From Prorocentrum cordatum (taxonomy: Eukaryota; Sar; Dinophyceae; Prorocentrales; Prorocentraceae): a stretch of 64,000 nt of DNA. The DNA lies in contig CAUYUJ010015282.1 of NCBI GenBank assembly GCA_963575745.1, positions 381,651-445,650 on the forward strand, given 5' to 3'. The stretch's first letter is position 1. Every line of letters begins with the position of its first letter. Of this stretch, positions 42,311 to 53,130 are shown in pieces. The notes below the pieces were generated by a model. That model was not told the DNA's origin, searched no databases, and saw only the letters and a program-made list of their open reading frames with translations. The position numbers and the translations under genes were made by a program.

Positions 42311-43159
42311 CAACGAGGCCCGGACCCCAAACGGACATGCGGGAGGCCGCTGGCCCACAACCCGGGCGTGCTGGCGGGAGGGGGCCGAAAGCCCCTGCGG
42401 TGGGGAACGTTTGCACGGCGCTTCGCCCCGACGGCCCCGGCGGCACGGCTGCGCCCGGCGATGCGGCAGCGTGCCGCTCCGCCCCGCGGGGCGGGAGGCC
42501 CGGAGAAGCTCGGGGCGTGGACGCTCGGGAGCGGAGGCCAGTCCACAAGAGACCAGTCCACAAGATACCCAACCCTGAAACCCCAGGACGCCCATGGTTT
42601 TTTTTGGGGGGGGGAGCGCCACGCTTCCCACAGCACAGCCACATCGACGCCCAGGAAACCCAGGGCACCCTGGAGGCAAGCAGGGCTTTTCTTGGCATGG
42701 GCCTCTCCGCTGTATACCAAGTGAGCAGTTTCTTTTTCGGCGTGTCGACATTGGGCAGAGACGGGGGGGGTTCTAGGGGGGGTTCTGGATCCGGACCTCT
42801 GCTTAGCGCGACTGCTTGCGACAGTGCGTCCTATGAGACTCCACCTGCTCGAAACAGGCGCCCAAAACAGGGGGGGAGGGGGGGGGGGGGCGAGAGCCCG
42901 CGCCGATCAGCAAAACAATGCCCTCGGTTTTCGGGCCGTCGCTCGGCTCTTCGGCGGCCGCCCAGGAAGACCCGGGCACACTCTCTCGGCCAGCCGCGGC
43001 TGCTGGAAGCCTTCCAGAGGCTGGACAGCCGCCGTTTCTGGCTGGGTGGAAGCCCTCCCGAGGCTGGGTGTTTCTTGGCATGGGTCTCCGCCGCATGCCA
43101 AGAGTTCTCGACCGTAGATCCGCCGCACCCTCCCGCATGCAACGGGGGCGCCTGGCGTG

Positions 43160-43685
43160 CCCGAACTCCGGGGAAGGAGGAGGAGGAGGAAGAGGAGGAG
43201 GAGGAGGAGGAGAGGAAGAAGAGGAGGAGCAGGAGGAGGAGGGGACGGAGGAGGAGGAGAAGAAGGGGAAGGAGGAGGAGGAGGAGGAGCAGGGAGGAAG
43301 GGGAGAGGAGCAGGAGGAGGAGGCAGGAGAGGAGGAGGAGGAGGAGGAGGAGGAGGAGGAGGAGGGGAGGAGTGAGCAGGATGGAGGGGAGAGGATGGCT
43401 GGAGAAGGAGGAGGAGGAGGAGGGGGACCGCAGACCCGCCGCCCCCTCCCGCATGCAACCGGGGCGCCTGGCGTGCCTGATCTCCGGGCAGATCTCGTGC
43501 CCTTCCCCCTAAAGGTTTCCCGGCGAGGCCTCGGCCGCTCTCGCCAGCTGCTCAGGATGGCCTCCATCCTCCTCCCTCCTCTTACCTCCTCCTCCTCCTC
43601 TTCTTCTTCTTCTTCTTCTTCTTCCTTCATAGTCTTTCTTCTTTCTTCATGTCTTCTCTTCTTATTCTTCCTACTTCTTCTACCT

Positions 43686-43716
<31 letters not shown>

Positions 43717-43905
43717 TCCTCCACCCTCCCCCCTCCCCCTCCCCTTCCTCTCTTCCCTCTCTCCTCCTCCTCCTCCTCCCCCTCCCCCTCCTCCCACTTC
43801 CTCCTCCTCCTCTCCTTCCTCCTCCTCCTCCTCCTCCTCTTCCTCCTCCTGCTCCTCCTCCTCCTCCTCCTCCTGCTCCTCCTCCTCCTCCTCTTCCTCT
43901 CGCCG
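43160..43905. repeat. GGA tract followed by TCC tract (mirror pair)
   Basis: (GGA)n at about 43,160-43,430 and (TCC)n at about 43,560-43,905 can pair over more than 200 bp around a 130-bp centre. Extremely long frames through here are Glu/Gly/Pro/Ser artefacts. Confidence 0.9.
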
Positions 43906-44289
43906 AACGTGGCGTTTTGTTTCCCATCCAGATGGCCCCTGCAGGGCCTCCAAGACGGCCAAGGTGTCATGTCTCGAATCCGTGGCCTCTCTTACCGCCC
44001 CGGGGACGGGGGCGAGTGGGGGGCCAGACTGCAGCACCTACGATTATGAATAATCTTTCCCCCAGCCCCGCTGAGCCCAGTTCGAGGGAGCAATGGGAGA
44101 GCCACTGGAAAGACGGCTAAGATGGCAGATGTTTTGTTGTGTTTACGTTTGATACATGGAGCAGGAGTAGGGGGCGGACCACTGCAAGTGACGAAAGCGG
44201 CAGGACAAGTGTGAAACCATAGAACGGGCCTCCTCGACGAAACGATGAACCAAATACATGTGGTGACCAAGGTGGCCGAATACGGCATC

Positions 44290-44670
44290 CAACATTTCCC
44301 TAAAGACTGCTACGACGGACAATGTAGCCCCAAGATGGCCCCAATATTGCCCAAGAGGCTCCGAGGACGCCCCAAAGAAGGCACAAGAGGTTCCCAAGGG
44401 GACCCATGAGAGCCCGACAAGGCCAACATCATCGATGGTCGAATGGGTTTTGAATGATTTGAGCGTTCGCGCCTTTGCGGGCTTCCGGCGGCCCAAGACG
44501 GCTCAAGAGGCGCCCAATATAGCCCCAAGATGGCCCAGGCGGTCTCCAGGACAACCAACAAAAACTTCAAAGACGGCACCAGGACGGTCAAAGAGCCCCA
44601 AGATGGCCCCCGAAGGCGTCACACAGCCCAAGATACCACTAAGATGGTCCAGTAAGCCGCCCCGATAGGT
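44290..44670. repeat. Degenerate CCAAGA-rich repeat, locus 3
   Basis: Same unit type as at 4.5 and 42.0 kb, again next to TTGAGCGTTCGCGCCTTTGC (compare TAGCGTTCTCGCCTTTTCGG at 42,010). A (TCC)n tract follows at 44,715-44,757. Confidence 0.65.
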
Positions 44671-44944
44671 CCCCAAGAGGCCTCCTCCTCCTGTTCCTTC
44701 GTGTTCTCCTTCTTCTTTCTCTCCTCCTCCTCCTCCTCCTCCTCCTCCTCCTCCTCCTGCTGGTTTCCTCATGCCCCTCGTCCTTTTTTTAGCGTCCCCT
44801 CAGCGGTGTCCACAGCGGCTGTGAGAACACATCGTCCAAAACCGTACCAGACTTCGGCCCCACGTTTGGCCACACTGGTGCTGCCAACAGGGCAGGCGGC
44901 GGCCGTGGTTCGCCGCGGGCGTGCTCGACAACTACGTCCCCTCA

Positions 44945-45415
44945 CGACGTGAGTGGAGGCCTCCCAAGTGGGGTCCGAGCCGATGGGGTCGGAGGACCGC
45001 GCCGCATACCATATGCGTTGCGAATTGCGAGTAGAATGGTCGGAAGAGCAAGAGGTCCAGTACCGATACCGCTGCCCTTCCCTCGGTTTCGCCTGTTTGG
45101 GGGCCTCCCGAGAGGCCCTCGTCGCCACCGCTGGATTCGCCTCGAAATTCTAATCAGAACGCACCCCGGGAGAGATCCAGGGAGTCGCTCTATCGGTACC
45201 TCGTGGTTTCCCAAGGATGGGGTCCGAGCACATGGGGTCGGAGGACAGCGCCGCATCGTCAATGCATCACCGGTACAACTGCGATGCATCGAAGACGTTG
45301 GCGATGCAACTGGCTCCGCCGGCGTGGAGAAGATCGGGCTCCCCATCGAGCCGCATCGCCGATGCATCGGCGGTGTGGCGCGATCCTCCGACACCATTTT
45401 CGGCTGGACCTAGGG
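44945..45415. repeat. Inverted dispersed repeat, right partner
   Basis: Opposite-orientation match to 33,290-33,660. It has two internal copies of GGGGTCGGAGGACMGCGCCG (44,980 and 45,233). 45,420-45,780 holds no gene that I can support. Confidence 0.65.
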
Positions 45416-45784
45416 CAGAATACCATCCTTCAAGAACATGAGACCCTCCGCCAGCCAAAACACTCCGCACCATGAGGTCACTCGAGAGTGCCCTCCTCGG
45501 GATGCACCAGAGCACCCAACAAACACACGAGAAACATCAGGGCACCCTCCCTGGACCGACCTCGATGGTATACCTCGGTCCGACCGCACTCGGACCCGAT
45601 CGGGGAGGTCCGGAGCGATGGGCTCAGAGCTTCTCGCGGCGAGGAACCACTCCGCCCAGACGAGCAGCTGGTCTCCCACGTCTCGGAGCGTCGACACCAG
45701 CGCAGCCCGTGACCCCCCCGCGGGCACCAGCGAGCCTGGAAGAAACACAAAGCTGCACGAACTAGATCGGCGTCAGGCGAGGGG

Positions 45785-45965
45785 GAGAAGTGAGAAGGAT
45801 AGGGACTTCTCAGAAGGCGGCGGGACTTTTGAGAGGCCCTCGCGCCTTCTGAGAAGTTTTCTGTGTCCTCGGGAACTGCACAGGAAAAAACTTATCAGAA
45901 GGCCCCGAAACTTTCGAGCCTTCTGAGAAGGCCCGCCCTTTCTCGTTTCCCCGCGGGGCTCGCCG
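45785..45965. repeat. Dispersed repeat with CCTTCTGAGAAGG motifs, copy 2
   Basis: Similar to 27,610-27,790: TTCTCAGAAGGCGGCGGG, GCGCCTTCTGAGAAG, GAGCCTTCTGAGAAGGCCCG, CGCGGGGCTCGCCGCC. Confidence 0.6.
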
Positions 45966-45974
45966 CCGACTAGA

Positions 45975-46162
45975 GGAACACACAGAATGCATAAACATAT
46001 ACTTTGGACGGCCCGCGCGGATTTCTTGGATCTGCGCTGGGCTCCCCGTTCTTGGCGCGCGGAGCGCGCCAGGGGCGACGCTGGAGGAGCCAGCCGCCGG
46101 TGGGGGCCCAGCACAGGGCCAGGAAATCCGGGCGGACCGTCGAAAGATTATACTCGTGCAAT
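45975..46162. mobile_element. Foldback/MITE-like element HF1, copy 4 (best preserved)
   Basis: The left arm contains TGCATAAACATATACTTTGG, ACGGCCCGCGCGGATTTCTT and GCGCTGGGCTCC. The complement of the right arm contains TTGCACGAGTATAATCTTTC, GACGGTCCGCCCGGATTTCC and GTGCTGGGCCCC. Arms of about 60 bp enclose a GC-rich centre. The outer flank on the minus strand is GTGTTCCTCTAG. A solitary arm of the same family follows at about 46,169-46,270. Confidence 0.75.
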
Positions 46163-46439
46163 TTTTCGCTTCCCGACAGACACGACTTTCCGGAGCGCCG
46201 CTCGGATTTCCTGGGTCAGCGGCGGGCGCCCCCCCCGCCCTAGCGCACGGAGCGCCCTGGCGCCGCCAACGAGCACCTGCAGTGCCGATCCAACTCGAGC
46301 TTCCAGGACGGTGGCTGGAGCCAGGGTGGTCAAGCCAGTGTGTAAGGGCAGTCGGATTCATGAGCATTCGCTGGCCCAGTGGGCCAGAGAGAGGGGCAGC
46401 CATAATCCCTAGGGCGCGTCGGCGGCGAATGCAGCACTC

Positions 46440-46567
46440 AGGCGTTCGCGAAATCGTGCTGCATCCGGGAGTACCTGCACTCCTCCGTTTCCACAGACAC
46501 GAGCGGCGCAGTAATGCAGTTGCTTTGCCAACTCCAGCCGTGGTCCCCCAACTCCCTGGACATGCTA
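46440..46567 (-). other. Short protein-like open frame, possible exon
   Basis: On the minus strand, after CTTAG, 41 codons read MSRELGDHGWSWQSNC... to MQHDFANA then TGA. The composition is balanced, and GAGTGCAG|GTACTCC inside it is a possible donor. It lies upstream of the glycosyltransferase on the same strand and could be an exon of that or another gene. No family recognised. Confidence 0.2.
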
Positions 46568-47030
46568 AGATCTGCGGAGGAGGGGGAGGAGGAGGAGGTG
46601 GAGGAGGAGGAAGAGAAAGAGGAGGAGGAGGAGGAGGAGGAGGAAGAAGAAGAAGAAGGTTCGCAGTATTCCCAGCTCGCGAGCGCGGGGCGGCCCCTGG
46701 GGGGCCCCGGGCGCAACAAAAAGGTACCCCGGGCGACTCCCGCCGAGGGGCGCCCGGACCTCCTGGGGAGCGGTTTCCTTCGAGACCTTCCGCAGCGCTC
46801 CAGGGGCGCCCCTCCTCCTCCTCCTGCTCCTCCTCCTCCCCCTCCTCCTCTCCTCCTCCTCCTCCTCCTCCCCCTCCTCCTTCCCCCTCCTCCCCCTCCT
46901 CCTCCTCCTCCTCTCCTCTCTCCCTCCTCCTCTCCTCCTTCCCCCCCTCCCCTCACCCTCCCCCTCCCTTTCCCCTCCTCCTCCGCCTCCTCCTCCTCCT
47001 CCTCCTCCTCCTCCTCCTCCTCCTCCGTGC
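46560..47030. repeat. GGA tract followed by TCC tract (mirror pair)
   Basis: (GGA)n at about 46,560-46,660 and (TCC)n at about 46,810-47,030 around a GC-rich centre. Third such pair in the window. 47,040-48,010 has lower GC, a GATGCT-type microsatellite (47,770-47,925) and no gene that I can support. Confidence 0.85.
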
Positions 47031-48009
47031 ATAAAACAGGTCGGCTCTCGCCGATCTTGTTGGGTTTTGATTTGCAGGCGGTCGGCCCTCTGGCCGAGCA
47101 GTGCGATGCCACGGGTGGCCCACCCTCGGCACCCCTTCGGTCGGGAGCTCCCATCTGCCTCGCTGCGTGCCAGGCGCACGCGTGGGCAGCGCCTCGGAGC
47201 CTCCCATACCGTCTTGTCGCGGCTCTTGCGAATCAGCGCTCATCGACAAATTCACGCTGATTGATGCTAGATCGCCGCTGCCCGACGCCTAATCGGCGCG
47301 ATCTCATCGACTCCCATACGCCAATCGACGCCATTCGACGCTAAAGACGGAACGGAGAGAGTATACAAGGCTCCCGTGATTTGCTACCGAGCCAACGGAC
47401 CGCAAGGGAGACATTGTACAAAAAAACAGTGTGACTCACGAGAACAGGAGTCCAAACATCAAGAGCCACCATGTCGCAACAACCAAATTGTTTTCAGCGG
47501 GGCGCAAGTCCTGCGTGGACAGCCCGGGTCATCGGCCAACCACCCTGCAACTTACTGCATGGTGGTTCGGCTGGAAGGGGTAGTATCTCTAACAGCGCAA
47601 GCACTCAGCAGTGACCAACATCGCACTAACCGCCAAGTCGTTCGTGTCAACGGTTCAACAAATCCGCGCGGACCTCCGAATGGTTCGGTTCATGCGGGTG
47701 GCGATGGTATGTTTGGGAAGATCACCGTTTAGGTTTATGCAGGTGGCGATGGTATATTGGGGAGGGTATTGATGTTGTGGATGATGATGATGATGTTGAT
47801 GGCCGATGAGGCTAATGATGCTGATGGCGATACTCGATGATGGTGCTGCTGATGCTGATTATACGAATTAACAGATGCTGCTGATGCTGATGCTGATGAC
47901 GATGCTGCTGATGATGAAGATGACCAATAATACTAGCCGGCCGCTCTGCGGTTGATCGGGAGTTTCTGTATATAAAAGAAGGTGCGTGCGCCTGTTGGCG
48001 AGGGTGAGG

Positions 48010-48205
48010 ATGAGGTTCCTCCTCCTCCTCCTCCTCCTCCTCCTCCATCCTTCTCTTGCCTCCGTCTGTCCTCCTTCACCCCACAGCTCCATCATCTTCT
48101 CCTCCTCCTCCTCCTCCTCCTCCTCCTCCTCCTCCCTCAGATCCTACTCCTCTCCCTCCTATACTGCCCCTACCTCCCTCTCCTCCTCCTCCTCCTTCCT
48201 CCACG
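48010..48205. repeat. (TCC)n microsatellite
   Basis: TCC triplets in three blocks, ending where the 131-bp array starts. Confidence 0.9.
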
Positions 48206-48214
48206 GGGCACCGC

Positions 48215-49165
48215 CCACGGGGCGCGGATCAACCGGATCCACCGGATCTGTCCGGAAACGGTGCCGGAGGCCGCTCTGGGCTCCTCTGGGCACCTCCCCC
48301 GGGGCCGGTTTTGTGAGGATGTCTCAAGCGAGGGCGCGGTTTGGGATTCGTCGGCGGATCCACCGGATCTGTCGGGATCTGTCCGGAAACGGTGCCGGAG
48401 GCCGCTCTGGGCTCCTCTGGGCACCTCCCCCGGGGCCGGTTTTGTGAGGATGTCTCAAGCGAGGGCGCCGGTTTGGGATTCGTCGGCGGATCCACCGGAT
48501 CCACCGGATTTGTCCGGAAACGGTGCCGGAGGCCGCTCTGGGCTCCTCTGGGCACCTCCCCCGGGGCCGGTTTTGTGAGGATGTCTCAAGCGAGGGCGCC
48601 GGTTTGGGATTCGTCGGCGGATCCACCGGATCCAGCGGATCTGTCCGGAAACGGTGCCGGAGGCCGCTCTGGGCTCCTCTGGGCACCTCCCCTGGGGCCG
48701 GTTTTGTGAGGATGTCTCAAGCGAGGGCGCCGGTTTGGGATTCGTCGGCGGATCCACCGGATCCACCGGATCTGTCCGGAAACGGTGCCGGATCCGCTCT
48801 GGGCTCCTCTGGGCACCTCCCCCGGGGCCGGTTTTGTGAGGATGTCTCAAGCGAGGGCGCCGGTTTGGGATTCGTCACCGGATCCACCGGATCCAGCGGA
48901 TCCGTCAGGAAACGGTGCCGGAGGCCGCTCTGGGCTCCTCTGGGCACCTCCCCCGGGGCCGGTTTTGTGAGGATGTCTCAAGCGAGGGCGCCGGTTCGGG
49001 ATTGATCCACCGGATCCACCGGATCCACAGGATCTGTCCGGAAACGGTGCCGGAGGCCGCTCTGGGCTCCTCTGGGCACCTCCCCCAGGGCCGGTTTTGT
49101 GAGGATGTCTCAAGCGAGGGCGCCGGTTTGGGATTCGTCGGCGGATCCACCGGATCCACCCTTGG
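48215..49165. repeat. 131-bp tandem repeat array, about 7 units
   Basis: The motif TCCGGAAACGGTGCCGG begins at 48,252, 48,382, 48,513, 48,644, 48,775, 48,906 (one change) and 49,037. Each unit also has GGGCTCCTCTGGGCACCTCC, GTTTTGTGAGGATGTCTCAA and a variable number of GGATCCACC. Units are nearly identical, so expansion is recent. Open frames across it shift phase each unit and are not genes. Confidence 0.95.
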
Positions 49166-49169
49166 CAGG

Positions 49170-49330
49170 TCTTAGCAGCATTTCCATTTCCCTCCAGGTG
49201 GGATCAGTGAGTGGGGAGGGGGGTAGACAAATATCAATCCAACTGGACTCGACCGATGTACACCCACACAAAACACATGACCCCAAACACCACGGCAACA
49301 CACTGCCACATCACATCCCGTCGTATTGGA

Positions 49331-49375
<45 letters not shown>

Positions 49376-50030
49376 ATGTGTACCTATGCGTGTGATACAT
49401 ATATGTATGTACACACGCATGCACGCAAGCGTATGCACACGCGCGCTCACATATACATGCACATGTGTATGTACGTATGGATACATCATACAATCAAACA
49501 TATGTGCATACACGTGTACATGTACGTGATTGTGCGTACACATACACACATGCTTGTATATAGCCAATACGTGCAAATACATGATCATATTAAATTCGTT
49601 CATAATGCCATACATAGGTGTGGTTATCCGAGCTACCTGTCTATCTATACTATTGTCATACCACAACCGTTTATATACGGATTTGTGGCTCCTGTGTGCA
49701 TGTGGGGCTGTGTCGAAATACAGCGAAGATCTGCAGATCTCGAGCCCAAGCCGCCCAACCCCCAATCGCAGCCGCAACGGCGATGCGAGGCTATGTAGAT
49801 GTGTGTATATAACATAAACGCATCACGTGTTTTATATGTGCGTATGTTTTCATGTATGTGTACACGCGCACACGTGTATACATAATCATGTTGATAAACG
49901 GATGGATGTACACGCGCACGTACAATCGTTTTAATGCTTATTCATATATGGGCGATGGTATACATAGAAATGCACATCATACCGCACATACGAGCCACCT
50001 CAAGCGGAACATCACAAACGGTGCGGACGG
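49170..50030. other. AT-rich island with CA/TA dinucleotide tract
   Basis: (CA)n(TA)n(TG)n at 49,330-49,375 and many ACATGTGTATGTACGTATG-type alternating purine-pyrimidine runs. Open frames are Tyr-, His-, Ile- and Met-rich and look non-coding. Confidence 0.75.
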
Positions 50031-50244
50031 CGCGGCGCGGCGCGACTGATTGCGCCCCACGGGGTGAATGGGGCACATGGCCACCTTGCGCAAAACTGCG
50101 AAGAGGACGACAAAGGAGGAGAGGGAAGGAGAGGAGGGGGAGGAGGAGTGGGGAGGATGGGGGAAGAAGAGTGTGGAGAAGAAAGGGACGGAGGTGGCGA
50201 CGGCGAAGGGGGTCTTCCAGGACCTCCCCCTCCTCCGCCCCTCT

Positions 50245-50266
50245 TGTATAGCCGTTTTGGCTCAAG
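50245..50266 (+). other. Relict dinoflagellate spliced leader
   Basis: Eighteen of 22 positions match the dinoflagellate spliced-leader exon. The 3' part, ATAGCCGTTTTGGCTCAAG, differs from the leader at only two positions (one the G for A after GCC). It lies 74 nt upstream of the ATG at 50,340 in the sense orientation. A leader copy encoded in front of a gene is what remains when a trans-spliced mRNA is copied back into the genome. Confidence 0.7.
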
Positions 50267-50339
50267 CAGTACACGTTCATCCACTTGCGACGGCATCCGC
50301 TGGGCCTTGCTCTTTTTCGCGGTGCTCGGGTGCAACGCC

Positions 50340-51122
50340 ATGTACCGGCAGAAAGTTGACATGCTCAGGGGCCTCAAGGAGGAAGACGCGATAGAGGTTG
50401 TAGCATCTGACGTCTTCTTCTACTGCGAGAATGTAGGGCTGGCGTTCGACAGGCTCATTCACTCGAGCCTGCGCAAGGAGTTCATGAATGCAGTGATTGG
50501 CCTCTATGAACAGTGCCAGTCGCCTCTGGCTTCCGAAGGCCACCCAGTCCAAGACATCGACTGGGCCTACTGGCGGCGCCGTCTAGCAAGGGCTGCAGAA
50601 ACTTCTGGGTCTTCGAGTTCACAGGGCCCATCCTCATCAGCAGGCCCCCCGCCCGGGATCGTCGTGGACCTCACGAACGAGACCACCGAGCCGCCCGAGC
50701 CTGCCCAATCGCAAACTCAGGCTCGCGGGGGAAAAACGAAGAGAAGGAGGAGGAGGAGGATGAGGAGGAGGAGGAAGAGGAGGAAAAAGAAGAGGATGAT
50801 GAGGAGGGGGAGGAGGAAGCGCGGGAGGGGATGAGGGAGGAGGAGGAGGAGGAGTAGGAGTAGGAGTAGGAGTAGGAGGAGGAGGAGCAGGCGGAGAAGG
50901 AGGAGGAGGAGGAGGAGGAAGGAAGAGGGCGAGGGAGAGGGAAACGGGGAGTACGGGATGAGGTGCTGTCGCTTGACGACGTCCGCAACGTACGCCATGT
51001 GCTCATGCGCATCCGCAACGGCGATGAGAAGTGGGAGGGCTCCCACGGCGGCCCGTGGACTTCCGACGACGAACGAAAATACGGCGCTCTCCTTACCAAC
51101 GAGGCCCTAGATGGGGAGAAAG
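50340..51122 (+). CDS. Unrecognised spliced gene, exon 1
   Basis: From ATG 50,340 the product reads MYRQKVDMLRGLKEEDAIEV, then FFYCENVGLAFDRLIHSSLR, an ordered helical segment, followed by a Ser/Pro/Gln-rich stretch (GIVVDLTNETTEPPEPAQ) and a basic tail. A GGA microsatellite (about 50,735-50,935) then separates it from a second coding part in another phase: EVLSLDDVRNVRHVLMRIRN, then EKWEGSHGGPWTSDDERKYG. An error in the tract, or an unseen intron, must account for the change of frame. The exon ends in a strong donor, GAGAAAG|GTAAGAAAG, phase 1. No known domain; the order (structured N-terminus, acidic tract, short C-terminal module) suggests a nuclear or nucleic-acid-associated protein, which is a guess. 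Confidence 0.6.
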
Positions 51123-51552
51123 GTAAGAAAGGGAGTGGAGGGAGGAGGAGGGCGGGGGAAAAATAGGAGTCTTCAAACATATTTGAAAGGGGAGCGGTGG
51201 AGGTGGAGGAGGTCGAGGAGTAGGGGAATGAAGGTTCGAGCGATTTGAAATGAGAGGATCAGGAGGAGGAGGGGGGGGGAGCGGGAGGACGGGCGAAGGA
51301 ACGAGCCTGTTCCGCAGAGAACCTTAAACGGAGGCATAACAAGAAGTTATAAGCAGGCAGAGGCGGAGCGAGAGACAGGAGGAGGAGGGAGGAGCTAGGA
51401 GGAGAGGAGGGGGAGGAGAGGAGGAGGGGAGGAGGAGGAAGGAGGAAGAACGAGGATCTGAGGCCGCCGTCTGCCACAAGTAGATCCTCAGCGCTACCGC
51501 GTCCCCCGCTGCGCGCGCGCGTGAGGCACAGAGATGCATCGCACCGTAAAAA

Positions 51553-51610
<58 letters not shown>
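51553..51610 (+). repeat. 58-nt G homopolymer inside an intron
   Basis: Uninterrupted G from 51,553 to 51,610, followed by C and 12 A and then the predicted acceptor. The length may be affected by assembly. Confidence 0.9.
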
Positions 51611-51612
<2 letters not shown>

Positions 51613-51624
51613 AAAAAAAAAAAG

Positions 51625-51734
51625 CCGGAATTGAGGACTCGGAGACCCAAGAGCTGCCGCGTCGTTTAGATGTGGTCGAGGACCTCATCACGGGCCAAAA
51701 ATGGGACGATGCATTCGACAAAGCTGGGATCCAG
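51625..51734 (+). CDS. Unrecognised spliced gene, exon 2
   Basis: The acceptor AAAAG|CC completes the phase-1 codon of exon 1 as GCC. The exon then reads GIEDSETQELPRRLDVVEDL and ITGQKWDDAFDKAGIQ, ending in phase 0 at CAG|GTGGCC. The intron before it is 502 bp and holds a GGA tract and the 58-G run. Its acceptor is preceded by 12 A instead of pyrimidines, which is unusual. The phase match and the balanced sequence make this exon likely. Confidence 0.6.
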
Positions 51735-51792
51735 GTGGCCCCTCCTCCTTCCCCCCTCCCGCTTCCCCCCGCGCGCCCGTGCACCCCCGAAG

Positions 51793-51942
51793 GCTTTGCC
51801 CGACGCCGCGGAGCCCGTCGACCAGGCTTTGCCCGACGCCGCGGAGCCCTTCGACCAGGCTTTGCCCGACGCCGCGGAGCCCGTCGACCAGAGCCAGAAG
51901 AAACGGAGGACCTTCGGCCGCGCCCCAGGACGGCCTGACTGA
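51793..51942 (+). CDS. Unrecognised spliced gene, exon 3 with 11-residue repeats
   Basis: After a 58-bp GT-AG intron (51,735-51,792) the phase-0 exon encodes three copies of ALPDAAEPVDQ (33-bp units; the middle has F for V) and then SQKKRRTFGRAPGRPD and TGA at 51,940-51,942. QKKRR could act as a nuclear localisation signal. Without splicing, the exon 2 frame would read the 33-bp units as GFARRRGARRP, much less protein-like, which supports the intron. Confidence 0.55.
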   Translation, partial: ALPDAAEPVDQALPDAAEPFDQALPDAAEPVDQSQKKRRTFGRAPGRPD

Positions 51943-51949
51943 GCGGCCC

Positions 51950-52830
51950 GGCGGGGCCCGACACCCGGGCCGACGGCCAGCCCGACGCCGCCCTGGCGAC
52001 GCAGGCGCGCCCGACGCGGAGCAACCGCCCTCCCCTCCTCTTCCTCCTCCTCCTTGTTTTTATGTTGTTTTAAACTTCGGTCAGAAAAAAGAAAACGAGG
52101 ATTCCGAATCGACGAAACCAGCCGGGGGGGGGGGGGGGGGGGGGAAGGGGGAGGCGGGGGGGGGGGGGTGCGGGGTTGGGGGTGGGGGGGGGGGCTGGGG
52201 GGCCCAGAAGGGCTCCAGCAGCCAGAAACGTTGAACATGTTGGAACAACGCGCGTCGCTGCAGCCTCGTCCTCCTCCCTCCTCGTCCCTCACTACTCCGC
52301 CTCCTCGTCTCCCCCCTCCTCCTCCTGACCTCCTGCCTCCGCCTCCCTCTCTGCTCCTCCTCCTCCTCCTTGGAGTCGCCGGGCCGCGCTGTTACTGCTG
52401 GTCAATCCTGCTCCCGGTCCTGCTCCTCCTCCCTTCCCCTTCTCCTCCTCCTCCCCCTCCACCGCGTGCATCCTGCTGGTCTTCAGTTACGCTTGAGTGT
52501 GATCGCGTGTGTGGAACGCTTGTCGTGTGTCCTCCAACGGCGCTTGCACTTTGGGGCTCTTACTGGGGCTGTAAGAAAATAAGAGTGCGTGGCAGGATTT
52601 TCATTGAATGCTGGGCCTCAGTTGGCCTTCATGGGTTTATTTGTTGATCGACTCCCACGGCCTGCCCTATGGATCAGCGTTTGCGTGGTCTCCTGTGGCC
52701 TTCGTGCTGCCCGTGTTTCGGAGTCAGCTGGCCCGTGGCTGGCTTGTTTTTCTTGCTGTTTCTGGCACTCCTACGAATGGCTTCCCGTGGCATCCCAGGG
52801 ACCTCGCATATAGTACAAACTGCGCCCCGT
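51950..52830. other. No gene seen; poly-G and TCC tracts
   Basis: G-rich tracts at 52,120-52,200 and TCC-rich sequence at 52,280-52,460, then moderately GC DNA to 52,830. Open frames lack consistent composition. Confidence 0.4.
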
Positions 52831-53003
52831 AGGCAGCACCCCGTAGTATGTGCAGCGCCACTGCGTGGGGTCCACGCACTGGTCAGAGTCAGGGGGCCCG
52901 ACCGGTCTAGCTTTCTCCCTGCTCGCGCGTGGCTGGATAGAGAGTCGGCCTCTGGGGGCGACGTTTGATTTCTGCCCGCGCGGGGAGGGCAGAAATTCCC
53001 TCA

Positions 53004-53035
<32 letters not shown>

Positions 53036-53096
53036 GGGACTCCAGTGGTCCCGCATATCGTCGGGGATTCCAGTTGTCCCGCATATCGTCGCCCCC

Positions 53097-53130
<34 letters not shown>

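Noticed and set aside
47240-47350. Possible tRNA or small structured RNA
   Set aside because: Short inverted pieces (GATCGCCG / CGGCGCGATC) are present, but no cloverleaf or T-loop sequence.
47376-47732. 118-codon plus-strand frame
   Set aside because: Residue composition is patchy, with no family, leader or splice sites; left unannotated.
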